64,000 nt of DNA, taken from HR10 sp964615335 (GTDB taxonomy: Bacteria; Acidobacteriota; Blastocatellia; HR10). Both the position numbers and the translations under genes were made by a program. Shown piece after piece: positions 18,192 through 27,550 of the stretch; position 1 is the first letter of the stretch; the number at the start of each line of letters is the position of its first letter. The notes under the pieces are model-generated. The model had not been told where the DNA came from. It saw only the letters and a program-made list of their open reading frames with translations, and did no database searches. The stretch covers positions 111,540 to 175,539 of the forward strand of contig CAZTMT010000006.1 of NCBI GenBank assembly GCA_964615335.1, written 5' to 3'.

Positions 18192-20432
18192 ATGAGCGGG
18201 AAGCTCTCACGTCGAGAGATGCTCAAAGGGATGGGAGCCGCGGGCGTCGGAGCCCTCTGGGGGGGAGGTTTTGCGAGAGCCCAAGGGGAGTTGCGGATTG
18301 CCGGGCAGACGGTCGAGCTGCTCATCTCTCCGGTGAGCGCGCGCACGGTGCGCGTGAGCCTCGTCCCTTCAGGGCCCGGCGGACCGTCGCCTGTCCCTCA
18401 CGACGGGGCTTTGGTTCGAGAGTCGTGGGGACCGCCGGTGTCTCGCCTGCGAGCGCTCACCGGTACGCAGCGCGTGCGCTCGGGAGATCTCACCGTGTGG
18501 ATCTCGCCCGAGCCATTGACGCTTCATGTGGAAGATGCCGGAGGGCGCCTCGTGCAGCGCCTGCGGTGGGATCCGCATTCGGGCCATATGAGCTTCCTTC
18601 TGGGCGATGGGCCGGTTCTGGGACTGGGGCAGGGAGGGCCGCAGTTCGATCGGCGCGGGGCGCGCGATCTCATGAGAAGCGGTCAAGGAGGGTATCGGCT
18701 GCGCACGCACGGAGGACGCGTCCCGATCCCTTGGCTCATCGGGACATCCGGCTGGGCGATGTTCGTTCATCAGCCGGATGGGATCTTCGACCTCACGGGA
18801 TCGGAAGGGCGGTTCGAGCCTCGGTCGCCCGAGAGACCTCTCCCTCAGGATGTTTTCATCGTAGGGGAGCGGGAGCCGGTCGCCCTCATGGCCGAGTATG
18901 CCCGGTTGACGGGATTCCCCGAGATGCCCCCTCTCTGGGCCTTCGGCTATCAGCAGTCCCATCGTACTTTGTCCGGACGCGAGGAGATTCTCTCGGTGGC
19001 CCGGACTTTTCGCCAGAAAAGGCTCCCCTGCGATGTGCTCATCTACCTGGGGACCGGATTCACGCCCTCGGGATGGAATACGGCGAATGGGTCCTTCTCG
19101 TTCAATCCTTCGGTCTTTCCCGATCCCGAGCGGATGATTCAGGAGTTGCACGCGATGAATTTTCGCGTGGTCCTTCATGTGGTCATTCTCTCGCGCGTGC
19201 TTCGCGGCAGTGTTCGAGACCGATGCGATTGGGAACGATTCAACGAAGAGGAAGCCGGGTGCTATTGGGCGCTGCATCGTCGGGTCTTCTCCATGGGAGT
19301 GGATGGATGGTGGGTGGATGAGGGCGATCCTCTGGATCGCGCGTCTCGCCTGACGCGGAATCGCCTCTATTGGGAAGGGCCTCAGCAGGATCGTCCGGAT
19401 GAGCGCCCGTACGCGTTGCATCGCAATGGACATGCCGGGATGCAACGCTACGCGGCCTTTCTCTGGTCCGGCGATGTGTACTCCACCTGGGAGACGCTGC
19501 GCACGCATGTCCCGGTGGCGATCAACACGGGCTTGAGCGGCATCCCCTATTGGGGGACGGATACGGGGGGATTCGTGCCGACCCGAGAGCTGACGGGCGA
19601 GCTGTACGTGCGATGGTTTCAGTTCAGTGCGTTCTGCCCGCTCTTTCGCTCGCATGGACGCACATGGCATCTTCGCTTGCCATGGGGGTGGAATACGGGA
19701 CAGCTCGGTCCCGATGAGATTCGCTCCTACAGCGATGCGGCCAATCCCGATTCGAGCGAGCTGCGCAATCCCCATGTCGAACCGATCTGTCGCCAGTACC
19801 TGCAATGGCGCTATCGGCTCCTGCCCTATTTGTACAGCCTCGTGCGCGAAGGATATGAGACGGGGATGCCGATCCTCCGCGCTCTTTGGCTCCACTATCC
19901 GCGCGATTCCGCGGCTGTGGCGCGCGGGGATGAATATCTCTGGGGGCGCGATCTTCTGGTGGCGCCCGTTTTGGAGAAGGGCGCGACGGCACGTCGCCTC
20001 TACCTGCCGGCAGATCTCTGGTACGACTTCTGGACCGAGGAGCGCCTGGAGGGCGGGCGCGAAATCGAGCGGTCTGTAGACCTGGCCACACTGCCGCTCT
20101 ACGTGCGCGCGGGAACGATCCTCCCTCTTGGTCCCGTGAAGCAGTATACGGCCGAGCGAAGCGAAGAACCTCTCACTCTGGTCATTTATCCGGGCGCCGA
20201 TGGGGAGTTCACGATCTACGAGGACGACGGCGTGACCTTCGCCTATCATCGAGGGGAGTGGATGAAAATCCAACTGCAATGGCAGGATCGCGCGCGGCGC
20301 CTGCGCGTGCAGCTTGTCGAAGGCTCGCGTCGCCTCTCTCCCTGGCCACGGCGCTTCCGGATACGGGTTGTGCCGGAGAAGACCGAACGAACGATCCTCT
20401 TCACGGGAGAACCTCTGGAGGTCTCCCTGTAG
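18192..20432 (+). CDS. Tat-exported GH31 family glycosidase
   Basis: 746-residue retaining alpha-glycosidase of family GH31, with a twin-arginine signal (SRREMLKG). Order: N-terminal beta-sandwich (about 35-235), catalytic barrel (about 240-560), C-terminal beta domains. The nucleophile is Asp376 in GVDGWWVDEGDP, and the candidate acid/base is Asp428 in WSGDVYSTWE. GH31 includes alpha-glucosidases, alpha-xylosidases and alpha-galactosidases. The WVDEGDP motif differs from the common WxDMNEP of alpha-glucosidases, so specificity is open. Start 18192 follows GGAGGGAGGAG. It is the last gene of the plus-strand run and is convergent with the hydroxyproline operon, 13 bases away. Confidence 0.85.
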   Translation: MSGKLSRREMLKGMGAAGVGALWGGGFARAQGELRIAGQTVELLISPVSARTVRVSLVPSGPGGPSPVPHDGALVRESWGPPVSRLRALTGTQRVRSGDLTVWISPEPLTLHVEDAGGRLVQRLRWDPHSGHMSFLLGDGPVLGLGQGGPQFDRRGARDLMRSGQGGYRLRTHGGRVPIPWLIGTSGWAMFVHQPDGIFDLTGSEGRFEPRSPERPLPQDVFIVGEREPVALMAEYARLTGFPEMPPLWAFGYQQSHRTLSGREEILSVARTFRQKRLPCDVLIYLGTGFTPSGWNTANGSFSFNPSVFPDPERMIQELHAMNFRVVLHVVILSRVLRGSVRDRCDWERFNEEEAGCYWALHRRVFSMGVDGWWVDEGDPLDRASRLTRNRLYWEGPQQDRPDERPYALHRNGHAGMQRYAAFLWSGDVYSTWETLRTHVPVAINTGLSGIPYWGTDTGGFVPTRELTGELYVRWFQFSAFCPLFRSHGRTWHLRLPWGWNTGQLGPDEIRSYSDAANPDSSELRNPHVEPICRQYLQWRYRLLPYLYSLVREGYETGMPILRALWLHYPRDSAAVARGDEYLWGRDLLVAPVLEKGATARRLYLPADLWYDFWTEERLEGGREIERSVDLATLPLYVRAGTILPLGPVKQYTAERSEEPLTLVIYPGADGEFTIYEDDGVTFAYHRGEWMKIQLQWQDRARRLRVQLVEGSRRLSPWPRRFRIRVVPEKTERTILFTGEPLEVSL

Positions 20433-20445
20433 CTTCGCCTCAAGC

Positions 20446-22065
20446 TCAAGAAGCGCTTGGCCGGACGACGGGGTCTCGCGTCCAGCGTCCGTCAACCAGG
20501 CGCCAGATGCCGAGGGGGTTGTCGTCTTTCAGCTCATCGGGAAGTGCCGCATCGGGGAAGTTCTGATAGCACACGGGACGGACGAAGCGAAGGATCGCAC
20601 GCGCTCCCACAGACGTGGAGCGCCCGTCGGAAGTGGCCGGGAAAGGACCTCCATGCACCATCGCATGACAGACTTCCACTCCGGTGGGAAAGCCATTGAA
20701 GATGAGCCGTCCGACCCTGGTCTCCAGCAGCGCGATCAAATCCGCGAAAGCGCGCAGGTCCTCTTCCGTTCCGTGCAGGGAAGCCGTCAACTGTCCTTCC
20801 ATCGTCCGCGCGAGAGCCAGAAGTTCCTCCCGATGCGAGTATGTGACGACGAGCGTCGCGGGTCCGAAGACTTCCTCGCTCAGGTCCCGGTGGGCCAGAT
20901 AGGTCGAGGCATCCGTTTGAAAGAGAGCCGCGCGCGCCTGGCATTCTCCCAGTTCCGATTCCAGAAGCGTGACCGGCGAGGGCGCCCGCAGCGAAATAGG
21001 GGTGTGAGAGATCCGCTCCCGAATGGCCTGACGATAGGTCGCGCTGATGCCCGGAGTCAGTAGGGTGAAGATCGGCGTTTGCGCGATCAGCTCGGCGAGC
21101 TTCTCCAGAAAGGGAACCGAAGCCGTTCCTTCTTCCAGGATCACAAGCCCGGGCTTTGTGCAGAATTGGCCCGCTCCCAGAGTGACCGAGGCATGAAGTC
21201 CTTCGGCGATCCTCTCGCCGCGCTCTCGGAGAGCACCCGGGAGGATGAAGAGCGGATTGATGCTGCTCATCTCCGCGTAGAAGGGGATGGGATCCGGTCG
21301 GGAGGCGATCTCTCGCATCAAGGCGAGCCCCACGCGGCGAGATCCGGTGAAGGCCACGGCTTTCACTTCCGGATGCTTGACCAGAGCGCGCCCCACATCG
21401 CCTCGGATGTCGAAAAGCAGCGAGAAGACCCCTTCGGGCATCCCGCAGGCGCGCGCCGCTTCGCAAATGGCTCGGCCGACCATCTCCGAAGTCCCCGGAT
21501 GCGCCGGATGAGCTTTGACGATCACCGGATTGCCAGCAGCCAGCGCCGAGGCCGTGTCTCCCCCGGCGACCGAGAAAGCCAGCGGGAAATTGCTCGCGCC
21601 GAAGACGACGACCGGACCGAGCGGGCGCAAGAGCGATCGCACATCGGGCTTGGGCACGGGCTGACGATACGGATCGGCGCGATCAATGCGCGCATCCACC
21701 CACGATCCTTCTTCCACAAGATCGGCGAAGAGTCGAAGCTGAAAACACGTGCGCGCCCGCTCCATCTGAAGGCGCGCAAGCGGAAGAGCCGTCTCCTGAG
21801 CGACGCGATCCAGCAGCGCATCTCCCAGCGCCTCGATGTTCTCAGCGATCCGGCGCAAGAAGAGAGCCCGTTCGGGTCCCGACACGCGCCCGTAGTGGGT
21901 GAATGCCCGAGCGGCCAGGTGAACGGCTTCTTCGATCTCCGATGGGGTGGCCGGATAGTAGGCCGGTTCCAACTGCTGGCCTGTCGCCGGGTTCACGGCG
22001 AAAAACGGCTCTCCCGTCGGAGTCCCCGATCGGAATCCGATGAGCGATACCCCTTGAAGAGACAT
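20446..22065 (-). CDS. Alpha-ketoglutarate semialdehyde (2,5-dioxopentanoate) dehydrogenase
   Basis: 539-residue aldehyde dehydrogenase carrying out the last step of hydroxyproline breakdown, oxidising 2,5-dioxopentanoate to 2-oxoglutarate with NAD(P)+. Catalytic Cys302 (GAGQFCTKPG) and Glu265 (FYAEMSS) are visible, and the FTGSRRVG motif lies at about 239-246. The GASNFPLAFSVAGGD segment is typical of this ALDH subgroup. The ATG at 22065 follows AGGAGGTG and overlaps the stop of the preceding gene by one base (TGATG), implying translational coupling. The same reaction also serves oxidative L-arabinose and glucarate routes, so the enzyme could act on arabinose-derived intermediates too. Confidence 0.88.
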   Translation of the reverse strand: MSLQGVSLIGFRSGTPTGEPFFAVNPATGQQLEPAYYPATPSEIEEAVHLAARAFTHYGRVSGPERALFLRRIAENIEALGDALLDRVAQETALPLARLQMERARTCFQLRLFADLVEEGSWVDARIDRADPYRQPVPKPDVRSLLRPLGPVVVFGASNFPLAFSVAGGDTASALAAGNPVIVKAHPAHPGTSEMVGRAICEAARACGMPEGVFSLLFDIRGDVGRALVKHPEVKAVAFTGSRRVGLALMREIASRPDPIPFYAEMSSINPLFILPGALRERGERIAEGLHASVTLGAGQFCTKPGLVILEEGTASVPFLEKLAELIAQTPIFTLLTPGISATYRQAIRERISHTPISLRAPSPVTLLESELGECQARAALFQTDASTYLAHRDLSEEVFGPATLVVTYSHREELLALARTMEGQLTASLHGTEEDLRAFADLIALLETRVGRLIFNGFPTGVEVCHAMVHGGPFPATSDGRSTSVGARAILRFVRPVCYQNFPDAALPDELKDDNPLGIWRLVDGRWTRDPVVRPSAS

Positions 22066-22967
22066 CAGGACACCTCCTGACGAGGACGGGTGTTCAAAGC
22101 CATGCGAATCACCGATCGTGCGTGCTCCAGTTCCGCGCCCGTGAGTTCCAGACGGGGAGGCCGCACGCGCGCATTTCCCATCCCCACTTCTTGCTGCACG
22201 AGCTTGATCAACTGCACGAACTTCGGCACCGTATCCATTCGCAGCAGAGGAAGGAACCAGCGATAGAGTTCCCATGCTTCCTCCCACCGCCCTTCGGTCG
22301 CCAGGCGGAAAAGCCTCACCGACTCTTGCGGGAGCGCGTTCGCGAGCCCCGCGATCCATCCCACGGCTCCCATGGCGAGACCTTCCAGGATCAGATCGTC
22401 CACGCCCACGAAGACAGCGAGACGATCCCCCAGAAGCGCTCGAATCGCCGTCACGCGCCGAACGTCCATGCTGGACTCCTTCACGGCATGGAGGTTCTCA
22501 TGCTCCTGGGCTAATTCGTAAATGTGCTCGGGGAGGAAGTCCGTCCCGTAAGCGATGGGATTATTGTAGAGCATGCACGAAAGCGGCGTCGCGCGGAAGA
22601 CAGCCGAGACGTGAGCTTTCATCTCTCTCCAGTCGCCCCGATACACATAGGGGGGGAGAACCATCAAGCCACGACAACCGATCGCGGCCGCCTGTCGCGC
22701 CAGCTCCACGGCTTCGGCTGTGCTCAGAGCCGAAATCCCGGCGACGACCGGCGCGCGCTCGCCCAGGGCCCGAACGCAGGTGCGAAGAATGGCGAGTTTC
22801 TCTTCGAAGCTGAGGGTCGCTCCTTCGCCCAGCGAACCACAGGCCACAATACCCGTGCACCCATTTTCGATCAGCCAGAGGCAATGTCGGGCCATGAAGT
22901 CGTGATCCACGTGCAGGTGCTCATCGAAGCTCGTCGTGATCGCGGGCATAACGCCTTTCCAAAGCAT
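22065..22967 (-). CDS. DapA-family 1-pyrroline-4-hydroxy-2-carboxylate deaminase
   Basis: 300-residue class I lyase of the dihydrodipicolinate synthase family. The Schiff-base lysine is Lys163 (HAVKESSMD), and the conserved Tyr is Tyr134 (CMLYNNPIAYG). In hydroxyproline operons this family member deaminates 1-pyrroline-4-hydroxy-2-carboxylate to 2,5-dioxopentanoate; its position between the dehydrogenase subunits and the semialdehyde dehydrogenase supports that role. DapA proper or a sugar-acid aldolase is possible from sequence alone but unlikely in this operon. The gap to the gene upstream is 24 bases. Confidence 0.85.
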   Translation of the reverse strand: MLWKGVMPAITTSFDEHLHVDHDFMARHCLWLIENGCTGIVACGSLGEGATLSFEEKLAILRTCVRALGERAPVVAGISALSTAEAVELARQAAAIGCRGLMVLPPYVYRGDWREMKAHVSAVFRATPLSCMLYNNPIAYGTDFLPEHIYELAQEHENLHAVKESSMDVRRVTAIRALLGDRLAVFVGVDDLILEGLAMGAVGWIAGLANALPQESVRLFRLATEGRWEEAWELYRWFLPLLRMDTVPKFVQLIKLVQQEVGMGNARVRPPRLELTGAELEHARSVIRMALNTRPRQEVS

Positions 22968-22991
22968 CGTCGGTCCTCCTTCAGGAAGAGA

Positions 22992-24254
22992 TCAGGAGAC
23001 GTTCTGAATCAAACTCTCCGCGCGAGCCGGCAGGATCGGGGGCCGAACGGAGTCCGGGTCCCATCCGAAGAGAAATTTCACGGCGGGGCCGCAAATGCGC
23101 CCCTGACACGGTCCCATCCCGCAGCGCGTGTGGATCTTGGCTTCTCGCCAACAGCGATAGGGGCGGAGGCGCTCCAGGGAAACATCTTCGCAGCGGCAAA
23201 CGATCGTATCCTGCCTTGGAAGCGCTCTCAATTCCGGACGCAGGGCGAAGGCCCGATCGAGCCGTTCGGCGAACCGCTGCCAGCGCGCGCGACGCCGAAA
23301 GAGCGCGCGGGCGGCTTCCGGACGACCCGAAGCCGCATACCCGGCGATCTCTCCTTCCACCAGCGACAGCTCGACGCCGCCAATTCCCGTGGGCTCCCCG
23401 GCGCAAAAGATATTTCGGCGCGACGTCTCCTGAAATTCGTTCACGCGCACGTATCCATCGCGAAGCTCACATCCCAGAAGCAACGGCAGCTCCACATTGG
23501 GGACCAGGTGGAATCCACAGGCCAGATAATCGCAGGCGATCTCCCAGGTGCGCGTCCCCTGGCGCAGCGTGACGCTGCGGAGTCGCTCATCCCCTTGAGC
23601 CGAGATGGGCCAACAGTCAAGCCAATAGGGCGCATCCCAGAGACGGCTTCTCAGAAGAAGCGCTTGACCCAGCTTCGAGGGGAATCCGAGCAAGCTCCGA
23701 CCAAGCGAGAGGACATGAGACCGCGAAGCCTGTTCCGCAATCCCCACAACATGGGCTCCACGTTCCCGCAGAAAAGCGGCCACAGCCAGAAGCAGAGGTC
23801 CCGTTCCGGCGACGAGAACCCGCCGGCCCTCGATGGGAAGCCCCATCTTGACCATCGCTTGAAGTCCCCCCGCCCCCATGACCTGAGGAAGCGTCCATCC
23901 GGGGAAGGGGAGGAATCGCTCGCGCGCTCCTGTGGCCACAATCAACGCCCGGGAGCGAAACTCGTATGCATGTTCCTGATCTTCTCCGATGAGGATCCCC
24001 TCGTCCGCCTCAAAGAGGATCCGAATGCCCGTGAGGATGAGCGGGCCGGCGCGACGGACCTTCTCGAACCAGGATGCCGCTTGCGCGGAGCGAGGGGCGA
24101 GCCATTCTCCCCGCCAGATCTGTCCTCCCGGAGCCGGATTCTCATCCACCAGGACAACCTGACGTCCGCTTTGAGCCGCTGCGTAGGCGGCTGCCAAACC
24201 GGCTGGACCGCCACCTACGATGAGAATGTCCGTCGTGAACGCTCGTTCCCTCAT
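22992..24254 (-). CDS. D-hydroxyproline dehydrogenase subunit, FAD/[2Fe-2S] pyridine-nucleotide-type oxidoreductase
   Basis: 420-residue flavoprotein. An N-terminal dinucleotide fold (DILIVGGGPAGLAAAY, about 9-24) and a second GxGxxG segment (VAGTGPLLLA) bind FAD and nucleotide. The C-terminal part carries a BFD-like cysteine set (CRCEDV, then CGMGPCQGRIC), ligating [2Fe-2S]. This domain order matches the large subunit of bacterial multi-subunit D-hydroxyproline dehydrogenase and the related HcnB. The ATG at 24254 overlaps the preceding ferredoxin-like gene by four bases (ATGA); a longer in-frame reading upstream lies inside that gene. Products with its neighbours: electrons to the respiratory chain and 1-pyrroline-4-hydroxy-2-carboxylate. 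Confidence 0.82.
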   Translation of the reverse strand: MRERAFTTDILIVGGGPAGLAAAYAAAQSGRQVVLVDENPAPGGQIWRGEWLAPRSAQAASWFEKVRRAGPLILTGIRILFEADEGILIGEDQEHAYEFRSRALIVATGARERFLPFPGWTLPQVMGAGGLQAMVKMGLPIEGRRVLVAGTGPLLLAVAAFLRERGAHVVGIAEQASRSHVLSLGRSLLGFPSKLGQALLLRSRLWDAPYWLDCWPISAQGDERLRSVTLRQGTRTWEIACDYLACGFHLVPNVELPLLLGCELRDGYVRVNEFQETSRRNIFCAGEPTGIGGVELSLVEGEIAGYAASGRPEAARALFRRRARWQRFAERLDRAFALRPELRALPRQDTIVCRCEDVSLERLRPYRCWREAKIHTRCGMGPCQGRICGPAVKFLFGWDPDSVRPPILPARAESLIQNVS

Positions 24255-24496
24255 GGGGTTCGTATGTCCATGCCGTCGCGGCAGAGAATCTGACAGCTCC
24301 GGCAGTGCGGCTGGCCGTTGATCGTCACGCGGCATTCAAAACACACTCCGATGCCGCACAGCGGGCCGCGGGGCTCTCCGGTCACCGACCTCCGGAACAC
24401 GGTGACTCCGTGCTGCAAGAGCGCCGCTAAGACGGTGATCCCCGCCGGGACAGTCACCACGCGCCCATTGATCGTCATCACGATGGTCTCAGGCAT
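24251..24496 (-). CDS. Small (2Fe-2S) subunit of D-hydroxyproline dehydrogenase
   Basis: 81-residue ferredoxin-like protein with the plant-type cluster PLCGIGVCFECRV and a fourth cysteine in PHCRSCQ. It matches the small HcnA/LhpE-like subunit that shuttles electrons between the two flavin subunits. It overlaps the upstream FAD subunit by 8 bases and the downstream subunit by 4, which is typical of a stoichiometric complex. Confidence 0.83.
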   Translation of the reverse strand: MPETIVMTINGRVVTVPAGITVLAALLQHGVTVFRRSVTGEPRGPLCGIGVCFECRVTINGQPHCRSCQILCRDGMDIRTP

Positions 24497-25613
24497 AGGA
24501 AGCCGTCATCCGGGAGGGGAGATAAGGTTCCGCGGGGATCTCCGAAGGACGCTTCAGCAAATGCGCCACAAGAAGTTTGGCCGTCCCCAAAGCGGTCGTG
24601 ATCCCGAGCCCCTCATGACCGGTCGCCAGATAGATGCGCGGATGCTCCGGAAGAGGACCGATCAAGGGGAGATTGTCTGGCGTGGCCGCTCGAAATCCCG
24701 TCCAGACGCGCAAAATTGAAAGCTCTCGCAGCTTCGGGACATACGCGCACGCGCGTCGGAGCATGCGGGCCAGCAGGGCCGGATCCACGCGCGGATCCTC
24801 GACCCCATACTGACGCGAAGATCCGATGAGCATCTGCCCCGTGGGACGAGGTTGCAGATTGAACGCGACCGAGTCCTCCTCGTGCGCATGAGCGCTCCGA
24901 AGATATCCCGTTTCGATCACCTGATGATGCACGAGGGGAGGATAGCGATCGGTGATCGCCAGATGTCCCTTGCGTTTCTTGACCTCCAGTCCCGGAGTCA
25001 GCTTCGGAGCCCAGCTCCCTGTCGCATTCACGACAGCCCCGGCTGGGATGAAAGACCCGTCGCGCAAAGTCACTCCGTGCTCATCCAGCTTCCTCACCGC
25101 CTGTCCGAGAAAGATCGTCGCCCCACGATCCCGAGCCCGTTCTAAAAGGAATCGGGCCGCGCAGGGGGGGTAAATCACGCTGTCGTGCGGAACCAGGAGT
25201 CCTCCCCGTAACCCCTCGCGCAAATGGGGCTCAGCTTCAGCCAGGGCGCGCTCGTCCAGAATCTCCACGGGAACGCCACGCTCTCGATAGAAGCGCTCGC
25301 GACGTCGCAGATGGACCATCTCCTCCTCATCGGCCGCGATCCAGATCGTTCCGCATCTCTGGAACTCACATTCGGGGGGGAGTTCCTCGGCCAGTTGGTC
25401 CCAGAGGCATTGCGAATAGCGCGTCAGAGCGAACTGCGCTTCCGAATCGTCCATGACGACCAGATGCCCCATCCCGGCCGACGTCGCTCCGGCACCGACA
25501 AAAGCCGCTTCGATCACCGCGACGCGCAATCCCTCACGCGCACATTCGGCGGCACAGGCGGCGCCGACAATCCCCGCTCCGATGATAACGACATCATAGG
25601 CCCGCCGACTCAT
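24489..25613 (-). CDS. D-hydroxyproline dehydrogenase FAD (DAO-type) catalytic subunit
   Basis: 374-residue member of the D-amino-acid-oxidase family. The FAD-binding VVIIGAGIVGAACA motif is at about residues 8-21, and the C-terminal GHEGLGITTALGTAKLL segment is characteristic of the fold. It is the subunit that oxidises cis-4-hydroxy-D-proline made by the epimerase encoded just upstream. The start overlaps the epimerase stop by four bases. Sarcosine or proline dehydrogenase activity would be the alternative, but the operon context favours hydroxyproline. Confidence 0.85.
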   Translation of the reverse strand: MSRRAYDVVIIGAGIVGAACAAECAREGLRVAVIEAAFVGAGATSAGMGHLVVMDDSEAQFALTRYSQCLWDQLAEELPPECEFQRCGTIWIAADEEEMVHLRRRERFYRERGVPVEILDERALAEAEPHLREGLRGGLLVPHDSVIYPPCAARFLLERARDRGATIFLGQAVRKLDEHGVTLRDGSFIPAGAVVNATGSWAPKLTPGLEVKKRKGHLAITDRYPPLVHHQVIETGYLRSAHAHEEDSVAFNLQPRPTGQMLIGSSRQYGVEDPRVDPALLARMLRRACAYVPKLRELSILRVWTGFRAATPDNLPLIGPLPEHPRIYLATGHEGLGITTALGTAKLLVAHLLKRPSEIPAEPYLPSRMTASYA

Positions 25614-26593
25614 CGGCGAATTCCCCAGCAGAAGGGATCCCGCTCATCGAGAATCAGTTCCGCCTCCGCCGTGATGAAGGCCGAACCGGTGATGCTCGGA
25701 TAAATCATCCCTTGGGAGACGGAGATCGTTCCCTCGAAGACGCTTCCGAGAATGCCTTCCTGCCTGTAAATCTGTCCCTCCTTGAGCTTCCCGTCAGCAT
25801 AGAGGCAGGCCATCTTCGCGCTCGTCCCCGTCCCGCACGGAGAGCGGTCGTAGCTTCTTCCAGGACAGAGGACGAAGTTCCTGCTATCAATCCCGTCCCG
25901 CGAAGGGGGACCGAAAAGCTCGATGTGATCTATCTCGGCTCCGTCGGCCCCTCGGATGCCCTGGCGCGCGAGCGCCTGGCGGATGCGCCAGGTGAAATCG
26001 GTCAGACTCTCCACGTTCTCCAGCGTCAGCTCAAAGCCATGGTCTTCAACGAGGAAGAACCAGTTACCCCCCCAGGCCACATCCCCGACCACGGGGCCAT
26101 ATCCGGGGACATCCACAGCGATGCGCGCAGCCAGGCGATAGCTCGGGACGTTGCGGACCGTCACCGTTCCATCCTCGTTCAATCGCGCTTCGACCACTCC
26201 CGCGGGGGTCTCAATCCGATGTACTCCCGGTCGGATGCGGTTCAGATACGCCAGCGTCACAACGAGCCCCATCGTCCCATGCCCGCACATGCCGAGATAT
26301 CCGACGTTGTTGAAGAAGATCACTCCCGCTGTGCACGAGGGGTCTGTCGGCTCACAGAGGAGTGCCCCGACCAGGGCATCCGACCCACGAGGCTCGTTGA
26401 GGACCGCCGAGCGGAAGTGGTCGTACTCTCGCCTCATACGCTCAAGTCGCTTCGCCAGAGGGCCTGTCCCCAGATCGGGGCCCCCTCGAATGACCACACG
26501 CGTCGGTTCTCCCGCCGTGTGCGAATCAATAACGTGAACGCGTTGAATCCTCATCTCGGCCATACGGTTTCCCAATCCCTTTTGTTCGTCCAT
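25610..26593 (-). CDS. 4-hydroxyproline 2-epimerase (proline racemase family)
   Basis: 327-residue cofactor-free epimerase converting trans-4-hydroxy-L-proline to cis-4-hydroxy-D-proline. Both catalytic cysteines are present: Cys103 in GMCGHGTMG and Cys253 in SPCGTGTSAK. This excludes the trans-3-hydroxyproline dehydratase branch, which has Thr at the second position. I chose the ATG at 26593 because AGAGGAG precedes it; starts at 26563 and 26554 are weaker. The gene start overlaps the end of the AraC-type regulator by 43 bases, so the regulator and pathway share a transcript. Confidence 0.88.
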   Translation of the reverse strand: MDEQKGLGNRMAEMRIQRVHVIDSHTAGEPTRVVIRGGPDLGTGPLAKRLERMRREYDHFRSAVLNEPRGSDALVGALLCEPTDPSCTAGVIFFNNVGYLGMCGHGTMGLVVTLAYLNRIRPGVHRIETPAGVVEARLNEDGTVTVRNVPSYRLAARIAVDVPGYGPVVGDVAWGGNWFFLVEDHGFELTLENVESLTDFTWRIRQALARQGIRGADGAEIDHIELFGPPSRDGIDSRNFVLCPGRSYDRSPCGTGTSAKMACLYADGKLKEGQIYRQEGILGSVFEGTISVSQGMIYPSITGSAFITAEAELILDERDPFCWGIRR

Positions 26594-27522
26594 CGTTTGC
26601 GCTCCTCTGCTGAAGAGGAGAGGGAATGAGCCGATCGGGAGCAGCGGTGGCATCGCGTCCCGAGCAGGGATTCTCGATATTGAGCCGGAGTGATGCCCAT
26701 GTAGCGCTTGAAGGTCCGGGTGAAGTGACTCTGATCGGAGAATCCGGCCGCCAGGGCGATCTGACACAGCGGGGCATCCGAGGTCACCAGTTCCCGACGA
26801 GCGAATTCCAGGCGCAGGTGCCGGATATACGCTCCCACGGTGCAGTTGAAATACTTGTGAAACATCTGCGCTAGGTAGACCGGATGGACACTGACGCTGT
26901 GTGCGATCTCGGCCAGAGTCAACGATTCCGTGAACCGGGCGTGAAGGAGCTCCTTCACGCGAAGGAGCCAGGGGGGAGGCTTCTGCGGGAGCTGGGCGAA
27001 GGAGCGACGCGAAGCCTCTCCGAGGATGGTCAGCACGAGCCCCTCGATGATCAGTGGGGAGAGATCATCGGATCCGTGGCGGAACTCCCGGTAGAGCTTC
27101 ATCCCCAGATAGACGAGGTCCCCCCCGCGAAACTCGGCCGCCTCATTTCCGATCGGAGCTTGAGGGCGGACACGTTCCAGCCAGGTCGGTGCCAGCTCGA
27201 CGATGAAGAGATGCCCGCCTCTGTCATGAAAATGTTCGGCGTGCACCTCATCGGCCGGGTGTACGATAAGAAGCGGGGGCTCGCATACGCGCACGTTCGT
27301 TCCGAACGTCTCCGTATATCCTCCTCGGATCACCAGACACAGCAGAGCATGCCCATGAGCATGCTTGGGGGTTTTGAAAAAAGGGGAGTACACTCTTTCC
27401 GAGAGGATGAGTTCGGAGGCCACGCGGCTCTGCAGGGTTTCCCCGTAGAGATATCCCAGGGGGAGGCGCTCGACGCTCCAGCTCTGCTGGCCGTCCTTTG
27501 CGTATTGTTGAGCCTGCGCCAT
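26551..27522 (-). CDS. AraC-family transcriptional regulator of the hydroxyproline operon
   Basis: 323-residue regulator with an N-terminal cupin-like sensing domain (His-rich HAHGHALL and HAEHFHDRGGH) and a C-terminal double helix-turn-helix (about residues 210-300, with the SDQSHFTRTFKRYMGITPAQYR signature). ATG 27522 follows GGAGGTGACGCCG; an in-frame GTG at 27531 sits inside that ribosome site. As first gene of the hydroxyproline operon it most likely senses hydroxyproline or an intermediate and activates its own transcript. The promoter region is shared with the divergent GntR/arabinose operon. Confidence 0.85.
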   Translation of the reverse strand: MAQAQQYAKDGQQSWSVERLPLGYLYGETLQSRVASELILSERVYSPFFKTPKHAHGHALLCLVIRGGYTETFGTNVRVCEPPLLIVHPADEVHAEHFHDRGGHLFIVELAPTWLERVRPQAPIGNEAAEFRGGDLVYLGMKLYREFRHGSDDLSPLIIEGLVLTILGEASRRSFAQLPQKPPPWLLRVKELLHARFTESLTLAEIAHSVSVHPVYLAQMFHKYFNCTVGAYIRHLRLEFARRELVTSDAPLCQIALAAGFSDQSHFTRTFKRYMGITPAQYRESLLGTRCHRCSRSAHSLSSSAEERKRWTNKRDWETVWPR

Positions 27523-27550
27523 CGGCGTCACCTCCAGAGTTCAAATTGGG

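Noticed and set aside
20433..20445. Terminator between convergent GH31 and the aldehyde dehydrogenase.
   Set aside because: The gap is only 13 bases and contains no hairpin.
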